A stretch of DNA of 64,000 bases, taken from Allorhodopirellula solitaria. Its GTDB lineage: Bacteria > Planctomycetota > Planctomycetia > Pirellulales > Pirellulaceae. Of this stretch, positions 61,673 through 64,000 are shown one piece after another (position 1 is the first letter of the stretch; each line of letters opens with the position of its first letter). The notes below the pieces were generated by a model. The model searched no databases. It had not been told where the DNA came from and saw nothing but the letters and a program-made list of their open reading frames with translations. The stretch covers positions 124,001 to 188,000 of the forward strand of contig NZ_SJPK01000001.1 in NCBI RefSeq assembly GCF_007859855.1, given 5' to 3'. Both the position numbers and the translations under genes were made by a program.

Positions 61673-63529
61673 TCAATCAAGAGTTCTCTCATTAACGATG
61701 ATTCCCTCCGTTAGGTGAATTTTTTCGATGACGAATTCACCAGTTGTACCTAGAAAAACGGACCGTCTGTTGGGAATTTCCCAACCCGGTGGTAGTTCAA
61801 TCTGATTCGGAAGTCCATCCCATCGAATTGCTTCGACCCCATCGATCAGAACCGCAATTTCGTTCTCGCGTACCCTTAGATCGACGACATGTAACTCGTC
61901 AATCTCAAAGAAGAATCCTTCCGTCCATGTGGGTAACGACTGATGCGTTGAGATTCCGTCGATTCGCTCGATGAAGCAGCCGCCAACATCGCGGTGGGTT
62001 CCCATCGCGAGCATGCCTTGCGAATCCCCGAATGGAAAGGCGATGTTGAATCCACCAAAGCGCTCGTTGGCGTCACTGCGGCGGGCGACGACAAGTTGCA
62101 AATCGTACTCAGCGGGCACGTCGTGCGGCAGTTCCAACACCGCGCGGAGCCCGCGTTTGAAGTCGGGCGTTAATAGTTGTCCCGCTTCAACTCGCCACTG
62201 ACCAACGATGCTGTCCCGGACTGCATCAATCTTCTCGATCGCATCGACGTGTTGGTTCTCTTGCCCTGATTCCGGTAGCGTTAATCGTAGCATTGGCGAG
62301 GCAGGATCGCCAAATTGTGTCGACTGAAATAGCAAAGATCCAAGTTTCGTTGACTGGAAAAACCAAGCATCGATAAGCAACAGCAGTACGATGAAGCTGC
62401 TTGCCAACAAGGTCGCTGTCAGCAAACGCCCGAGCCAAAATGGGCGTTGCCGGTTCTCGGAGATATCGGAATTCTTGCTCGCCGTTTTGATGTTCTGATC
62501 GATGGCGATGAATGGAGTCAATACTCCGATCACTTCACTGGGCGTTTGAAAGCGATCCGCGGGGTCTGGAGACATCATCCGCTTGATGACGTCTCGCAGG
62601 GCGTTCGGTACCTTGTCTTGATCGACCCCATTTTGGGGTGAATCATTCTTGTCTTGTCTACTTTGAACGTCTGTCGTTTCTTTTAGCTCCCGAGGCGGTC
62701 GACCATGCAACAGAAACTTCAGTGTCGATCCGAGTGAATAAATATCGCTGCGAATGTCGGCTTGGCGTGCATCCTGTGCCTGTTCCGGTGCCACGTAATC
62801 TGGCGTTCCCATGAACGTTCCAATCGCGGTGATGCTATGGTCCGCGGTCTGCTCGTTCTCATCCGAATCGCCTTGCATGGCAAATGAAGCCAAACCAAAA
62901 TCGAGAATCTTGACCGTGACGCCAGATAACTCCACTGAACTTTCGAGTGGGCGGTTCTTCGAGTCTAACATCAACATCAAATTTTGGGGTTTAATGTCGC
63001 GGTGGACCATGCCGTTTTCAAACGCATGCTGCAAGCCGGCAGCAACTTGCGATATGCACCCGCAGGCAACCGGAACTGACAAAGGCCCTCGCTGCTTCAC
63101 CAGTTCACCCAGGTTGATTCCATCGACATACTCCATGACCAACAAATGCAGTTCACCGACCTGTTCGGCGTCGAAGGCCGTCACGATGTTCGGATGGGCC
63201 AACCGAGCCGCAGCCTTGACTTCTCGTTGGAAGCGTTGCACCGTTTTCGCGTTTCGGATCAACTCGGGTTTGATCACTTTGATCGCTACCGAGCGATCCA
63301 TCAGGCGATGTCGAGCTTTGTAGACACTGCCCATACCGCCTTGTCCGATTGCCTGAAGCACTTCGTAACGCGGATGAGTGGCAAGTTCAGCGGACACTGA
63401 GGACAACTGCGAAGAACCTTCGCCAGCGATTGAAAAACCTGACTCACCACCGACCGCTTGGTTTTCGTCAGCCGTTTCCCGATCGCCAATGTGTTCAGGG
63501 TCCGAATGCGGAGAGGGGTCGGTCATCAC
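61673..63529 (-). CDS. Hanks-type membrane serine/threonine protein kinase
   Basis: A 618-residue protein. The kinase domain has the glycine loop IGQGGMGSVY, Lys84 in VAIKVI, HRD at 176-178 in VHRDIKPQN, and DFG at 210-212, then GTPDYVAPEQ. It looks active. One membrane segment (LLASSFIVLLLLIDAWF, near 370) follows, then an external beta-rich domain of about 230 residues (with GGFNIAFPFGDSQGMLAMGT and VDLRVRENEIAVLIDGV), resembling laminin-G-type sensor folds common in planctomycete kinases. It may sense an envelope signal. It stands on the opposite strand between RHS remnants. Confidence 0.92.
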   Translation of the reverse strand: MMTDPSPHSDPEHIGDRETADENQAVGGESGFSIAGEGSSQLSSVSAELATHPRYEVLQAIGQGGMGSVYKARHRLMDRSVAIKVIKPELIRNAKTVQRFQREVKAAARLAHPNIVTAFDAEQVGELHLLVMEYVDGINLGELVKQRGPLSVPVACGCISQVAAGLQHAFENGMVHRDIKPQNLMLMLDSKNRPLESSVELSGVTVKILDFGLASFAMQGDSDENEQTADHSITAIGTFMGTPDYVAPEQAQDARQADIRSDIYSLGSTLKFLLHGRPPRELKETTDVQSRQDKNDSPQNGVDQDKVPNALRDVIKRMMSPDPADRFQTPSEVIGVLTPFIAIDQNIKTASKNSDISENRQRPFWLGRLLTATLLASSFIVLLLLIDAWFFQSTKLGSLLFQSTQFGDPASPMLRLTLPESGQENQHVDAIEKIDAVRDSIVGQWRVEAGQLLTPDFKRGLRAVLELPHDVPAEYDLQLVVARRSDANERFGGFNIAFPFGDSQGMLAMGTHRDVGGCFIERIDGISTHQSLPTWTEGFFFEIDELHVVDLRVRENEIAVLIDGVEAIRWDGLPNQIELPPGWEIPNRRSVFLGTTGEFVIEKIHLTEGIIVNERTLD

Positions 63530-63820
63530 AAATTTCGGAAATAAGCAGCCATGCGTCGGGAGTATCCCCTGTCAAGACTCGATAATAGCCGATCTTGAGT
63601 TGCTTTGCTGGCTCCGGCTAGAACCAGGAATGAAGGGCAGTGTCGGTGTGGTCGTCATGCACGCTTGTTTCATCTCCACCCACCCGAAAAAACGTGCTTT
63701 TTGGTTGCCGGACCCGATGTTTGACAAAACCGCAGAAGTCTCTGAAGTGCTCGCACGAACCCCCGAAGAACGGCAATTTGACAAGAACCGGGCGAAGGTT
63801 CCCAGCGAGGAGAGAGGCCG

Positions 63821-64000
63821 AAGAACGGGCAATCGGTTGAAATCGCGCCGATGCGAGCCTCAATCAATCGTGGAACACGACGCCAGCCGGCAACCGGCAG
63901 AAGTTTTCCGAGAACTCGGTGGTCCCAAGCCGCGTTTGCGGTCCGGCGCACCAGTTGACCGCTGCGGTTGGAAAGACGCTTCACAAAAGCGGACAGCAAC
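63821..64000 (+). pseudogene. third, decayed RHS fragment (runs off window)
   Basis: From about 63821 the plus strand again aligns with the intact RHS gene: RADASLNQSWNTTPAGNRQ, KFSENSVV and GPAHQLTAAVGK, corresponding to RADAAIDQSWNLTPVGDWQ, KFTENSVI and GPAHELTAAGGQ. A stop codon (TGA) replaces Trp near the beginning and several residues differ. No start precedes it; the 290 bp back to the kinase start hold no gene. It may continue into another tip cassette beyond the window. Confidence 0.75.

Noticed and set aside
1-64000. tRNA genes, att core repeats, IS elements
   Set aside because: Looked for by eye on both strands; no tRNA-like TPsiC pattern with cloverleaf, no transposase and no convincing direct-repeat att pair were found. 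A computed search would be more reliable.

Overview
The window looks like chromosomal DNA of a planctomycete of the Rhodopirellula/Pirellula type. The reasons are a Hanks-type membrane Ser/Thr kinase, a very large Cys/Gly/Asp-rich RHS protein, frequent GTG/TTG starts with 4-nt start/stop overlaps, and an intergenic palindrome of a type common in those genomes (the last point is recollection, not a search). Most of the window is a large mosaic prophage-like element with several cargo islands.

Layout. (1) 0-2.6 kb: a coupled cassette of an upstream gene tail, a DUF2924 protein, a large serine recombinase and a small HTH protein. (2) 2.8-8.7 kb: two uncharacterised ~400-aa genes, a sigma-70-like regulator behind paired palindromes, a recombination block (RecA-like ATPase, DUF669 protein, RusA resolvase) and a broken toxin-antitoxin pair. 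(3) 8.7-9.3 kb: a scar where a helicase fragment is joined in frame to a ParB/DNA-methylase fragment. (4) 9.3-21.1 kb: a cargo island with a three-gene uncharacterised operon, a complete type I-G CRISPR-Cas interference cassette (csb1, csb2, cas3 with C-terminal HD, a Csx17/Csb3-position gene, a frameshifted small gene), a GIY-YIG-like protein, and small MTH1187, MDP-1 and FKBP-like genes. I see no cas1/cas2/cas4 and no CRISPR array in the window. (5) 21.2-35.1 kb: a siphophage-type virion module (connector, portal, protease-capsid fusion, two DUF2190 proteins, membrane trypsin-like protease, connectors, tail tube, chaperones, tape measure, distal tail protein). No terminase is visible. (6) 35.1-44.6 kb: a giant Ser-rich virion-associated protein followed by a tightly coupled cluster of glycosyltransferases, a sulfotransferase fusion, a nucleotidyltransferase-like protein, a radical SAM protein and a Pro-rich protein. 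(7) 44.9-51.7 kb, minus strand: a second module with paralogues of several genes of parts 5 and 6 plus a papain-like protease. (8) 51.9-64 kb: an RHS polymorphic-toxin locus with a lipoprotein immunity candidate, a displaced orphan C-terminal cassette carrying an HExxH tip and its own immunity candidate, a Ser/Thr kinase on the other strand, and a third decayed RHS remnant running off the end.

How the parts may work together (inference). The recombinase, RecA-like/RusA genes and structural genes would integrate, recombine and package the element. The CRISPR effector replaces the methylase end and the expected terminase position, so the element is either defective or packaged by other means, and carries interference against rivals. 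The Ser-rich protein and the GT/sulfotransferase cluster read as a substrate and its glycan-decorating enzymes. The trypsin-like protein and the protein partnered with the papain-like protease share one holin-like two-segment membrane leader, which suggests protease-based envelope breaching, since no peptidoglycan hydrolase is recognisable. The RHS locus shows tip replacement with retained old tips.
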